Positions 39,615 to 47,764 of a DNA stretch of 64,000 nt are shown here, one piece after another. The stretch is from CAZEAP01 sp964510315 (GTDB lineage: Bacteria > Planctomycetota > Brocadiia > SM23-32): contig CAZEAP010000006.1 in NCBI GenBank assembly GCA_964510315.1, forward strand, positions 1-64,000, given 5' to 3'. A program made the position numbers and the translations under genes. The notes below the pieces were generated by a model. That model was not told where the DNA came from. It did no database searches and saw only the letters and a program-made list of their open reading frames with translations. How positions within the stretch are numbered: the stretch's first letter is position 1; each line of letters begins with the position of its first letter.

Positions 39615-39728
39615 CTACGGCTCCAGGTTGTGCCCGTTCTGCTTGAAGTAGTCCGACTCATAGTAGTCCACCGTGCGCCCATCGGTCCACTCGCACCGTG
39701 GCCGGGCCGAGGGCTCGGAAAGCCGCGA
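39615..39728 (-). pseudogene. 3' fragment of an unknown gene
   Basis: Upstream of the sialidase start, the minus strand encodes a plausible protein tail, EWTDGRTVDYYESDYFKQNG, ending HNLEP at TAG 39617-39615. There is no start codon or room for the rest of the gene before the flavin reductase gene. I infer a truncated gene; family unknown. Confidence 0.35.
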
Positions 39729-39754
39729 AGACCGGACGGGGTAGCCCGGTGCCG

Positions 39755-40327
39755 TCAGCCAAACAGGCGCTTCCCGGCCTCCCGGACGCGGTCCAGCAGG
39801 TCCGGCCGCGCGGCCGCAGCTCCCGAGGGGCCAAGGTTGCCTTCGCAGATGATCTGCACTTCTCCGAAGTCCCCCATCCAGTTCAGGTAGCCCGCCAGCT
39901 TCTCCGCCTCGCGACGGTAGTCGTCCCTCGGACTGTCCTCGTAAGTGACGACCACAGCCGCCTTCCTTCGGCCCGGGAGCTGCGGGCGCAGTTCACCCGT
40001 CTCCGGATCAGTCGTGAAAGTTCGGCAGCGGTCGAAGAACGTCTTCATCTGGCCGCTTACGCTGTCGTAATAGATGGGCGAGGCGAGCACCCAGCCGGCC
40101 GCCTCGCGCAACGCCTCCAGAAACGGAGTGAGGTCGTCCTCCAGGATGCACTCCCCGCCGCCCGAGCACGGCTCGCACCCCTGGCATCCCTTGAAGCTGA
40201 GCCCGTTCAAATACACCTCGCCGGTTTTCGCCCCCTTCCGGGCGGCGGCCTCCAACAGCACGCGCATCAGGGTTGCAGAATTCCCGTTCCTCCTCGCGCT
40301 GCCGGCGACGCCGATGACCGTATTCAC
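39755..40327 (-). CDS. NADPH-dependent FMN reductase / iron-sulfur flavoprotein-like
   Basis: A 190-aa flavodoxin-fold protein. MNTVIGVAGSARRNGNSATL is the phosphate loop, GCQGCEPC the cysteine cluster, and LASPIYYDSVSGQMKTFFDR the flavin-contact and catalytic loop of the NADPH-dependent FMN reductase family. It resembles the protein at 4000-4641 in architecture but not closely in sequence. AGGGGAGGAG precedes the start codon. Nothing in the local context defines its electron acceptor. Confidence 0.85.
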   Translation of the reverse strand: MNTVIGVAGSARRNGNSATLMRVLLEAAARKGAKTGEVYLNGLSFKGCQGCEPCSGGGECILEDDLTPFLEALREAAGWVLASPIYYDSVSGQMKTFFDRCRTFTTDPETGELRPQLPGRRKAAVVVTYEDSPRDDYRREAEKLAGYLNWMGDFGEVQIICEGNLGPSGAAAARPDLLDRVREAGKRLFG

Positions 40328-41159
40328 CCGTCTCCTCCCCTGGTTGCAGTACGACCGCGTTAATCACGTGAGTGCCCCGTACCCCCATGCCTCAGCCTTG
40401 TCCCCCGCGCGCTTCCGCGGGCGGCTCGAACCCTCCCCGCGGCATTATAGCGTACTGTCCCGCCCGGACAACGCCGGCGCCGGCCGGGAGACGGCGGCAG
40501 ACAACCTCACAATGCCCGTCGTCTCGGCGGCAACGCGGCCTCGGCAGGTCCCGCATGTACCGGGTCTCTGTTGTTCGACTACCCCATCGAGTTCCCAAGC
40601 GTCCGATTGTGTTGCACCGGAAGCCGTGGCGCGTCAGCACGCGCCCGGGAAGCGAGCCGGCCCGGCGCGTCTCGACACCGTCCGGCGCGACGCAAACCGG
40701 TCGCTCGCTCATGGGCAAACCTTCCCGATTGCATCCCGCAAGTCTTGCGTGTCCAGCAGTTAGTGTGGCAGATGGATTCGTTTCGTAATCGGCCGCCAAA
40801 TCGGTCAATGGGCCCCACATGAGTCAATGGACCCCGGTCCGGTCACACCACCGCCCAGATCGGTCAATGCGGACATGCACGCACCGCAGAGGCCGCGGAG
40901 AACGCCGGGGCTACCGATCGTCCTCGATCTCGCACTCGTCACGTCCGCGACCGTGCGGACAAGCGGCCCGTCCTCGGCCATTACGCCCTCTCAGCTCTCA
41001 ACCCGCAGTTGTCAACCACCACCTCTGGTTCATGGACCGGCCTCGGCAGCTCCGCCGCTATGTGTACTCGTCTTGCTCAACCGAGTCAAGCCCCGGGTGG
41101 GATGCGGGGCGTCCACCTTGCCGCCGGTGTAGCCGCCGACGGCATAGCCGGTCCCGGGC
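40328..41159. other. Gene-poor region
   Basis: About 830 bases with no supportable gene. Three GTCAATG units lie at about 40804, 40823 and 40862, two of them within ATCGGTCAATG. A TTCGA-containing string at 40428-40444 looks like a tRNA T-loop but does not form one. Both strands have long open frames that are only high-GC shadows. Confidence 0.5.
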
Positions 41160-41430
41160 CCCCGTCCCGCCGGGCCGGCGAGTTCGCCGAGTTCGGCAAG
41201 CCCGTCGTCTACGACGAGCACGGCTACGAGGGCGACCTGCCCTACGGCTGGGGCAACTCAACCGGCAGCCGGTTGGTGCACGAGAGCTGGCTTGCGGCGG
41301 GGGCCGGCGCCTACCCGTGCGCGCACAGCGAGTGCTACTGGAACCCCGAGGAGATCATGTGGTGGCCGAAGGGCGGCGAGCTGAGGGGCAGGAGCGTGCC
41401 GCGGCTGCGCTTCCTGCGCGAGGTGATGGA
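41160..41430 (+). pseudogene. C-terminal fragment of a glycoside hydrolase-like protein (DUF4038/DUF5605 type)
   Basis: About 85 codons read EFGKPVVYDEHGYEGDLPYG, then GWGNSTGSRLVHESWLAAGA and WWPKGGELRGRSVPRLRFLREVME. The pattern of a conserved catalytic-like YDEHGYEG acid followed by a TIM-barrel end matches the last part of DUF4038/DUF5605 cellulase-like proteins. There is no start and the coding homology ends at about 41430, where it meets the end of another fragment on the opposite strand. Confidence 0.5.
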
Positions 41431-41431
41431 G

Positions 41432-41646
41432 CAGGCGTCGCGCAGGATGGCGGCGTGGGTGCCGGGGGCGCCGGAGACAGTGAAGACCACCTCGCCCTCG
41501 CCGGCCTGGCAACCCAGGTACTGCCGGTGGTCCCCGTCCCGCACGATGAGCGTGCCGCCGGCCTCTGCGTCGGTCAGGGAGATCCTCACCTCGTCCAGCG
41601 GCCGCACGAAGTCCGTGGGGCGTTCCGGCAGCGAACTCAGGTGCAT
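41432..41646 (-). pseudogene. N-terminal fragment of an unknown protein
   Basis: A good start (ATG 41646 after AGGAGAGGGAAGG, 13 bases after the isomerase-like gene) opens a frame reading MHLSSLPERPTDFVRPLDEV, then GGTLIVRDGDHRQYLGCQAGEGEVVFTVSGAPGTHAAILRD. The coding quality then collapses near 41432. The beta-rich segment may be the N-terminal domain of a carbohydrate-active protein. The gene was probably the second of an operon with the TIM-barrel gene before being cut. Confidence 0.5.
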
Positions 41647-41659
41647 GCCCTTCCCTCTC

Positions 41660-42526
41660 CTATTCGCCGATTGTCTGCCGAGGGGCGCCACGGGCCAGCT
41701 CGAGCAGTTGGCCGGCGATCTGGGTGGCCCGCTCCAGCCGGGCCATCTTCTCCTGCGGTCCGCAATCGATCTCGCCGGGGATCTCAAAGTTCAGTGCCCC
41801 GTCCCAGCCGGTCTCACCCAGTGCCCGCATCGCCTCCGCCCAGTTGACGCAGCCGCCGTCGAAGGGCAGCAGATGCTGGTCGCCGGACCCGTCGTTGTCC
41901 GCCAGGTGCAGCGCCTTCAGGTGGGGCCCGGCGGCGCGGATGAACTCGCGCTCGGTCTGGCCTAGCTCCGGGGACTGGTGGCGGATCAGCGCCAGGTGTC
42001 CGGTGTCCAGGCATATGCCCAGATTCGGCTCGCCGACGGCCTCGATCAGCCGCACCAGCTCCTCCGCGCGGGGCCCGTTCTCCAGGCAGATGGTGAGCGG
42101 GCCGCCGGCCGCGTGGCGGGCCAGCTCCCCGAGGGACCGGACGTTCCGGCGGAAGGGCGCCTCTTCGATGGGTTCGCCCTTCAGGGTGCTGCGCCCCCCG
42201 GGGTGCAGCACGCCCCCCCGGACTCCCAGCGCCGTGAACAGGTCCGCCCAGCGCTTCAGTTCCTCCACTTCCCGGCGGCGCTCGTCCTCCTGCTCCGGGG
42301 CGATCTCCGCGTCCAGCTTGAAGTGGGCCTGGGGCAGCCTGACCCCCGCCTCCTTGCAGAAGTGGCCGAACCGGCGGCCCGTCTCCGAGGGATCGCCCCG
42401 TTGCAGCAGCGCCTCCGCATGCTCGCAGGACAGCTCCAGGCAGCGCCATCCGGACTCCGCGAAGCGGCGGATGGCTTTCTCCGGCTCAAGGTCGATGAAA
42501 TAGCTGGTCCAGATGCTCTTCTCCAT
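41660..42526 (-). CDS. Xylose isomerase-like TIM-barrel protein
   Basis: From ATG 42526 (MEKSIWTSYFIDLEPEKAI) the 288-aa protein has the AP endonuclease 2/sugar isomerase barrel. The motifs are LPQAHFKLD, GGVLHPGG (metal ligand region), ICLENG, LGICLDTGHLAL and LKALHLADNDGSGDQHLLPFDG, followed by NFEIPGEIDCG. The glutamate, aspartate and histidine metal ligands are in place, so isomerase or epimerase activity on a sugar is likely. The earlier in-frame start overlaps a phage fragment on the other strand and was rejected. It belongs to the local catabolic set. Confidence 0.88.
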   Translation of the reverse strand: MEKSIWTSYFIDLEPEKAIRRFAESGWRCLELSCEHAEALLQRGDPSETGRRFGHFCKEAGVRLPQAHFKLDAEIAPEQEDERRREVEELKRWADLFTALGVRGGVLHPGGRSTLKGEPIEEAPFRRNVRSLGELARHAAGGPLTICLENGPRAEELVRLIEAVGEPNLGICLDTGHLALIRHQSPELGQTEREFIRAAGPHLKALHLADNDGSGDQHLLPFDGGCVNWAEAMRALGETGWDGALNFEIPGEIDCGPQEKMARLERATQIAGQLLELARGAPRQTIGE

Positions 42527-42626
42527 GGTGGAGCGCAGCATACCACACGCCCGCGAGGCCGACAACGGCGCCCCGGCCGCCGCCGTCCTCGGCCTGTCCG
42601 GACCGGGCCGGAAGATATCCGGCATC

Positions 42627-42989
42627 ATGCCCTGCACCGTCATCAAGCCGGGCGACATGGCCGACCGCATCCTCGACCGCGAGAAGCACCCGCAGTGGCA
42701 GGGAGAGCGCATGAAGATGGTCTACGCCTTTCCCGACGACGAGAAGCTGTGGGAGCGATACACGGAGATTCTGGCCAGCGACCCGGAGAACTACGCGCGC
42801 TGCCACGAGCGGGCGACCGAGTTCTACCGGGAGCACCGGCAGGAGATGGACGCCGGCGTCGAGGTGGCCTGGGAAGAGCGTTACGAGGAGGACCAGGTCG
42901 CCGCCGATCGCTACCTGGCGTCGAAGGAGAGCGGCGACAAGCCCACGAGGTCCCTGCGGTTCACGAAGCTGTCTCCACCGGGAGCCTGA
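42627..42989 (+). pseudogene. Phage terminase large subunit fragment
   Basis: About 100 codons read TVIKPGDMADRILDREKHPQ, then ERMKMVYAFPDDEKLWERYTEIL and ATEFYREHRQEMDAGVEVAW. This pattern is from the middle of the terminase large subunit of tailed prophages. The Walker A ATPase part and most of the nuclease domain are missing. The frame ends in unrelated codons at 42989, where GGCTGGAG repeats begin. Confidence 0.65.
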
Positions 42990-43027
42990 CGGCAGGCGTG
43001 AGGCTGGAGGCGTGAGACTTGAGGTAC
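42988..43027. repeat. GGCTGGAG-type repeat
   Basis: GGCAGGCGTGAGGCTGGAGG and GCGTGAGACTTGAGG follow the terminase fragment. They are related to the repeats at 36725 and 63241. The repeat separates two phage-like fragments. Confidence 0.6.
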
Positions 43028-43059
43028 GGCGACGGCACAAACGGCAAAGGCGAAACGGA

Positions 43060-43440
43060 ATGCTGGGTTGGCTAAAAAGATTGGCGGGCGGGAACGGCAA
43101 CGCGGCCCGGGCGCAGCAGGAGGGGCGGCGCCTGTTCGGCCGGATGCCCGGCTCGGACGCGCCCCGCGCCAACGTCGCCCACGCCTACAACGCCAGCGGC
43201 CAGGCGGCCCCCATGCACGGCGTGGTGGACCTGGTCGCGCCGAGCCAGACCGAGTCGCAGCTCGAGTTCGTGAAGCCGGGGAGCGGGAGCGAGACCTACG
43301 GCATCGCCCTCGACCCGATCGCGCCGTACGGGCTGAAGACAATGGGCCGCTCCGGCGAGCCCGAGTGCGCCGGCACCACGGTCTCCCGGTATGTCCCGCC
43401 CCTGATGCGGCACTCGTCGCCGGGCTTCAGCAGGTCAGCC
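43060..43440 (+). pseudogene. Phage-like ORF fragment, unknown
   Basis: An ATG at 43060 opens a frame starting MLGWLKRLAGGNGNAARAQQ, a basic N-terminus like those of some portal-adjacent phage proteins. The protein-like character fades after about 110 residues, and the frame then overlaps the M14 peptidase gene on the other strand. I treat it as debris and claim no function. Confidence 0.3.
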
Positions 43441-43485
43441 GCCTTCTGGATCGTGCCGCCCGGCGCCTGCCGGCTGCCGCAACCG

Positions 43486-44616
43486 TCAGCCCATCTCGAG
43501 CAGATAACGATGCAGGCCCCGAACCATGTCCGAACCGAACCCCCGTGCCGTCTGCTGGTTCACCTCCACCCCCCCCGCCCTGGCATAGGGTATCTCGAAT
43601 GAGGTGGCCAGACGCACGCCGGGCAGCTCTGCAAGCCACCGCCTGAAGCCCTTGCCCTCGTCGTAGTTGCCTCCCGTGTTCCACGCCTCGCCGAACGGCA
43701 GGTTGTCCGCCACCCGGTAGGGCAGCGTACCGGCGTTCTCCTGCTCCAGCATCGCGCCGAACCGCTGCTGCTCGCGCCAGTCGCCCTCGCCCTGGGCGCC
43801 CACCTGGTAGATTATGTCGTTCAGCTCGCCGCGAATCCCCGGGCAGTGCAGGTCCATGCCGACATGCAGCCGGCCTTCCGACCACTCCGGCACGAGGGCA
43901 CGGATGGCGGCGGTCTCAGGGTAGATGGACTGTCCCGCGTAGTCCCGGCCGTGGTCGCGGGGGCGACGGTTCTTCCCCTGGTCGCCGTCCTCCACGCCGT
44001 CGATGTCAACCATCGGAACGGCCAGGAACTCGACGTTCCGCCGCATCCATCGTCCGACTTCATCATCGGCCAGAACGGCCAGCATCAGCCCCTCCAACAC
44101 GTAACTGGCCATCATCTCGCAGCAGTGGTGCCGCGCGGTAATCACGACGCGGTGAACGGGTTCGGCGTCCAGGCAGCTGAAGCTCAATCGGCGGACGGGC
44201 CGACCCTTGCGCGAGCGGCAGAGCACGCCCGATTGCAGGGTCCGACTGTCTCCGTGGCGCTCCAGGAACGCCGCCAGGTTACGATCCGTGTAGGGCATAC
44301 CCATGCTGAAGCGCACATCGGCCGCGTCGGCGGGGACCGGGTGGCGGAAACTCCAGCCGTCCATGGCCTGGGGGCCGGTCCACGACCACCTCCAGCCGCC
44401 GTCGGTGCTCACCGCCGGGCCCATCTCGGTGAGCGTGTCGGGACTGGTCAGATCACAACGCACCGTGCGTCCGCCGGCCCCCCGCACGCGGAAGCACCAG
44501 TAGAACCAGTGACCCTCCGTATCCCGCAGACCGGGGCGGGCGCGTATGGTGTCGCCCTCGACGCTCTCGACGATGATGTTGCCGGCCGGGATGTCACAAT
44601 CCACGCTGAATGCCAT
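43486..44616 (-). CDS. M14 family zinc carboxypeptidase-like protein
   Basis: The 376-aa protein has an N-terminal about 115-residue beta-rich domain (TEGHWFYWCFRVRGAGGRTV), as in cytosolic carboxypeptidases, followed by an M14 peptidase domain. The zinc site is His164-x-x-Glu167 in TARHHCCEMMASYV, with the third ligand expected in MDLHCPG; RDHGRDY precedes it. The motif pattern resembles the CCP/Nna1 group of M14. No signal peptide is seen. It is next to the heparinase and isomerase-like genes on the same strand. Substrate unknown. Confidence 0.85.
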   Translation of the reverse strand: MAFSVDCDIPAGNIIVESVEGDTIRARPGLRDTEGHWFYWCFRVRGAGGRTVRCDLTSPDTLTEMGPAVSTDGGWRWSWTGPQAMDGWSFRHPVPADAADVRFSMGMPYTDRNLAAFLERHGDSRTLQSGVLCRSRKGRPVRRLSFSCLDAEPVHRVVITARHHCCEMMASYVLEGLMLAVLADDEVGRWMRRNVEFLAVPMVDIDGVEDGDQGKNRRPRDHGRDYAGQSIYPETAAIRALVPEWSEGRLHVGMDLHCPGIRGELNDIIYQVGAQGEGDWREQQRFGAMLEQENAGTLPYRVADNLPFGEAWNTGGNYDEGKGFRRWLAELPGVRLATSFEIPYARAGGVEVNQQTARGFGSDMVRGLHRYLLEMG

Positions 44617-44764
44617 CTGGCTCCCTCGTTATGCGGGAAAGTAGCCCGTGCTGGTCCGGGCGAGCAGGCGCTCTACAGCACTACTCCCAAATGACAGGGA
44701 ATAGTAGAAGCTTCCGGAACCATGCTGCGAGCTGTCAGCCGCGACCCGCAGTGGACTTCGGGTT

Positions 44765-46630
44765 TCACCCGGAAGCGCGGAACGGACGTAGCGTGCGTTC
44801 CGCGCCGGTGCCGATTTGCTCAGCGTCGTTGCCGTTGACGGACTGCAGCTCCCATCCATCCTCGCTACGAGAGAAGCGGATCTCGTCCTCTCGCTCGGCC
44901 GATTCGATCAGCAGCCGGCCTTCGTTCGAGAACGTTGCTTCGGGGACTCCGCCCCCGGAGGAAGTGGGATAGAGCACGGCCACGATGGTCGCCTCGGCTG
45001 CCAGGGGCGGTCGAATGGTGGTGGTATGCACCGGTACGGGGCCGTGGTTGGTGCGGATTTCCTGCTCGCGAACCTTCACTTCGGCCGCGGTCGGCGACGC
45101 GCACAGGAGGTGCAGGTCGGTCTCCTCGCCGGTCACCCTGACGGACCGGCCGTCGTTCCCCGCCGTCGCCGGCAACTTGCTGTGCATGCGCCAGGTGAAC
45201 TCGGCCGGCTCGGGCGTGGCCAGATCATCCAGCAGAACCAGGTACTCTCCCTCGACCATAACCGCGTGCCTCAGGAAGCGCCCCAGTTCCACCAGGTAGC
45301 AGTCGGTCATGTCCGAGGCCAGGTAGTGGAAGCCGTCTCCCGAGCCGTAGCAGCGGTAGCGCGCCCGGGCGCCCTCAAACTGGCCGGAGCGGTTGATCGT
45401 GACGGTGGAGTGGTCCGAGGTAGCGCCCGCGCCCTTGCCGAGGTCGTTGACGAAGCGTTCGCCGCCGGCCACCAGGACGAAGGTGCCCAGGTCGCGGTTG
45501 TTGTGCGAAGAGTCGCTCACCCATCCGCCGTTGTAGGCGAACCAGAGATCGGGTGACTGCCAGACCGAGTGACCGGCACCTCGGAACAGCACGGCGTCCT
45601 GGAGCTCGGGCTTCGGACCGGCCGGCGGGGCAGGGCGCCGCCACAGGAACCAGAATGGCGATGCGCCCCCGCTGCCGTGGTCGGCCGCCCACAGCAGCAG
45701 CGCGTCACCGCCCGGAACCTTCGACTCCAGCAGCGCGTTGAGCGCTCCGGACGGCCCGCCACCGCTCGGGTCCTCGGCGTAGAGCCCCTCGAAGGTGCCT
45801 TCGGGCAGGGCGTTGAAGTTCGCGTAGAGCTGATCGGGCCCGTGCATGTAGACGTCCCAGTATCCGGGCAGGCGCCCGGTTATTCGCTCGTAGAGGCCCC
45901 GGTCGTCGCCCAGAAGGCGGCGGGCCGCCGTGATGAGGAGGCTGCTGTACCTGAGGCCGTAACGCCAGTACATCACGCCCTCGTGTCCGGCGCCGTCGGC
46001 CAGGATCAGCTCATCCAGGAACTCCTGCGCGCGAGGCCAGGCGTGATCGAACGCATACCGTGCTTCCGGATAGACACCGTAGAGGGCCAGCCCGGCGACG
46101 CCGCAGCCGCCGTTCATCACCCCGCACCAGTTGCTCACCTTGTTCTCGACCCACCAGTCGCGGTGCTCCTCCACGCTGCGCAGATAGAGCTTCAGGCCCT
46201 TCTCCAGTATGGCCTCCTCCAGGCGCCTGCGCTGGGCCGGACTCAGGTGGTCGTAGCACCAGTCGTAGGCCAGGGCGGTGTTGAAGCAGGCGTGGGCGGT
46301 GGGCAACTCGGCGCCTTTGTTCCAGGAGTGGACGGTGTGCCACTGGTGGGCGGCGGCGTAGCCCATGGCTTCCCGCACGGCGCGTTCGGCGTATCCCTCC
46401 TGCCCGGTGAAGAGCCAGGCGAGACCGCAGGTGCTCACCACCGCGGTGGGCTGGAGGGCCCGCCGGCGGACCCGGTCGTGGCTCACCACCGGCGTCTCCA
46501 GGAAGCGATCGGCACGCGCCGTCAGCCGTTCCCAGCGCTCCGCGAAGGGCGGTTGCTCGAACTTCTCCTTCAGTGCGGGCAGCTCATCGGCGGACAGGTA
46601 CAGATAAGGATGCTCCCACGAATCAATCAT
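44765..46630 (-). CDS. Heparinase II/III family protein
   Basis: From ATG 46630 (MIDSWEHPYLYLSADELPAL) the 621-aa protein shows the two-part architecture of heparinase II/III-like polysaccharide lyases. The first half is an alpha-helical toroid with NKGAELPTAHACFNTALAYDWCYDHLS and NKVSNWCGVMNGGCGVAGLAL. The second half is a beta-sandwich with WFAYNGGWVSDSSHNNRDLGTFVL, typical of PF07940, and HSTVTINR. No signal peptide is evident, as if it acts in the cytoplasm or on imported oligosaccharides. The gene is cotranscribed or at least codirectional with the M14 peptidase gene. Confidence 0.85.
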   Translation of the reverse strand: MIDSWEHPYLYLSADELPALKEKFEQPPFAERWERLTARADRFLETPVVSHDRVRRRALQPTAVVSTCGLAWLFTGQEGYAERAVREAMGYAAAHQWHTVHSWNKGAELPTAHACFNTALAYDWCYDHLSPAQRRRLEEAILEKGLKLYLRSVEEHRDWWVENKVSNWCGVMNGGCGVAGLALYGVYPEARYAFDHAWPRAQEFLDELILADGAGHEGVMYWRYGLRYSSLLITAARRLLGDDRGLYERITGRLPGYWDVYMHGPDQLYANFNALPEGTFEGLYAEDPSGGGPSGALNALLESKVPGGDALLLWAADHGSGGASPFWFLWRRPAPPAGPKPELQDAVLFRGAGHSVWQSPDLWFAYNGGWVSDSSHNNRDLGTFVLVAGGERFVNDLGKGAGATSDHSTVTINRSGQFEGARARYRCYGSGDGFHYLASDMTDCYLVELGRFLRHAVMVEGEYLVLLDDLATPEPAEFTWRMHSKLPATAGNDGRSVRVTGEETDLHLLCASPTAAEVKVREQEIRTNHGPVPVHTTTIRPPLAAEATIVAVLYPTSSGGGVPEATFSNEGRLLIESAEREDEIRFSRSEDGWELQSVNGNDAEQIGTGAERTLRPFRASG

Positions 46631-46819
46631 CTGGCTTTGCCCGGAGTAGTTCGCCGAAGGGAAAGGGCCTCTGCCGTCACACAGCGCGCCAGCCCGACAT
46701 CGTAAGAGAGCCGCCCGGTGGCTTGCAAGCGAGGGCCGTCCGGAACGCCAGGCTGGACGATGCAATGGAAGGCAGGTAGCAGAACTCCGACGCGAACTGG
46801 CACTCTCCCGCACGATGCT
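46631..46819. other. Short spacer
   Basis: No gene. The spacer lies between the heparinase start and the FnIII fragment and presumably contains the heparinase promoter on the minus strand. Confidence 0.4.
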
Positions 46820-47278
46820 GACCGCGGCGAGGACAGCAACGAGGAGCAGACCGTTTCGCAGGTCCTGGCCATTCCCTTCGAGGACGGCGCCCCGGCCGCT
46901 CGGCCTGCCGAGCCCCGATGGGTTGGGGCCCGGGCCATCGGGGACGGCAGGATCGAGCTCGAATGGCTCTACGATCCCCGCTACGAGGACTACGGCCCCG
47001 GCGCGGCGCATGAGGCCCGCATCTACTGGGACGGCGGCACCGGCGAGATCGACTTCTCGGCGCCCCACGCAATCGTCGAGATGGGCCGTCCCACGGACCC
47101 CACCCGCTACACCTGGCAATCCGCCCCCCTCACCGACGGCCAGACCTACCGCTTCGTCATCAGGATAGCCACCGCCCCCTGGCCGGATGGAATCGAAACC
47201 CAGAACACTGACTCCCACGCCGCAACGGCCAACGCCTCAGCGCCTTCAACGCCCCTGTTAAGTCTGCGCACTGTCTGA
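46820..47278 (+). pseudogene. C-terminal fragment of an FnIII protein, second copy
   Basis: About 145 codons read SQVLAIPFEDGAPAARPAEP, then DGRIELEWLYDPRYEDYGPG and RYTWQSAPLTDGQTYRFVIR, and end ASAPSTPLLSLRTV. This closely matches the C-terminus of the FnIII protein at 27106-28470, including long stretches of near-identical DNA. It runs on the opposite strand and lacks the first about 300 residues. It ends within the last codons of the 143-aa gene of the defence operon, so it marks the left edge of that locus. Confidence 0.8.
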
Positions 47279-47689
47279 CTGCTGTCCTGCGGGCAGACGA
47301 ACGTGCTTCTGCTGGCCCATCATCACGTACTCCACAACGCCAGCATGCTCCAGAATGGCAGCCACATATCCACCGCTGGCAAGTCGCCAACCAGCCGCCT
47401 CTCTCACGACTTCATCGACGCTCCCGGGCAGCGGGTCACGGGAATGAGTTGCCGCCACGCGGAGCGTACGGACATCGCTACTGAGCGACTCTACCACGGC
47501 GTTAAATACAGCAGCTGGCAGTCGAATCTCGAACGCAGTCTTCCCTACCGCAATGGTCAAGCTGGCCGGGTCAACCGATACCACATCGAAAGCTGCTTGG
47601 CGCCTCCGCTGGAGCCCGCGCCCTGGGGTCAGTAGTTTGTCCACCGGTCGAATCGAGCTCCTGACTTGCTCCCAGGCGCTTTGGGCCAT
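47258..47689 (-). CDS. Small protein at the end of the defence operon, unknown function
   Basis: A 143-aa soluble protein starting MAQSAWEQVRSSIRPVDKLL. The first third is basic (GRGLQRRRQAAFDVV), followed by SLTIAVGKTAFEIRLPAAVFNAVVESL. The last 60 residues read SVDEVVREAAGWRLASGGYVAAILEHAGVVEYVMM, which looks like a winged helix. No family is recognised. It lies 75 bases downstream of the helicase gene on the same strand. Its last seven codons overlap the FnIII fragment on the other strand. It may be a target-recognition or regulatory subunit. Confidence 0.55.
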   Translation of the reverse strand: MAQSAWEQVRSSIRPVDKLLTPGRGLQRRRQAAFDVVSVDPASLTIAVGKTAFEIRLPAAVFNAVVESLSSDVRTLRVAATHSRDPLPGSVDEVVREAAGWRLASGGYVAAILEHAGVVEYVMMGQQKHVRLPAGQQSDSAQT

Positions 47690-47764
47690 CGCTTCCTCCT
47701 ACACTCACATCACAGCGGACGGCGTCTTGAGCCCGAGGCTGAAACAAAGCGTTCGCTCGCTCCC

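Noticed and set aside
40420..40450. tRNA-like GGCTCGAACC string
   Set aside because: The flanking bases do not form a T stem, and no other tRNA parts are nearby.
44662..44688. tRNA-like segment (minus strand GTAGTGCTGTAGAGCGCC) upstream of the M14 peptidase
   Set aside because: It resembles a tRNA D-arm region, but no T arm or acceptor pairing follows, so I did not call a tRNA or attachment site.
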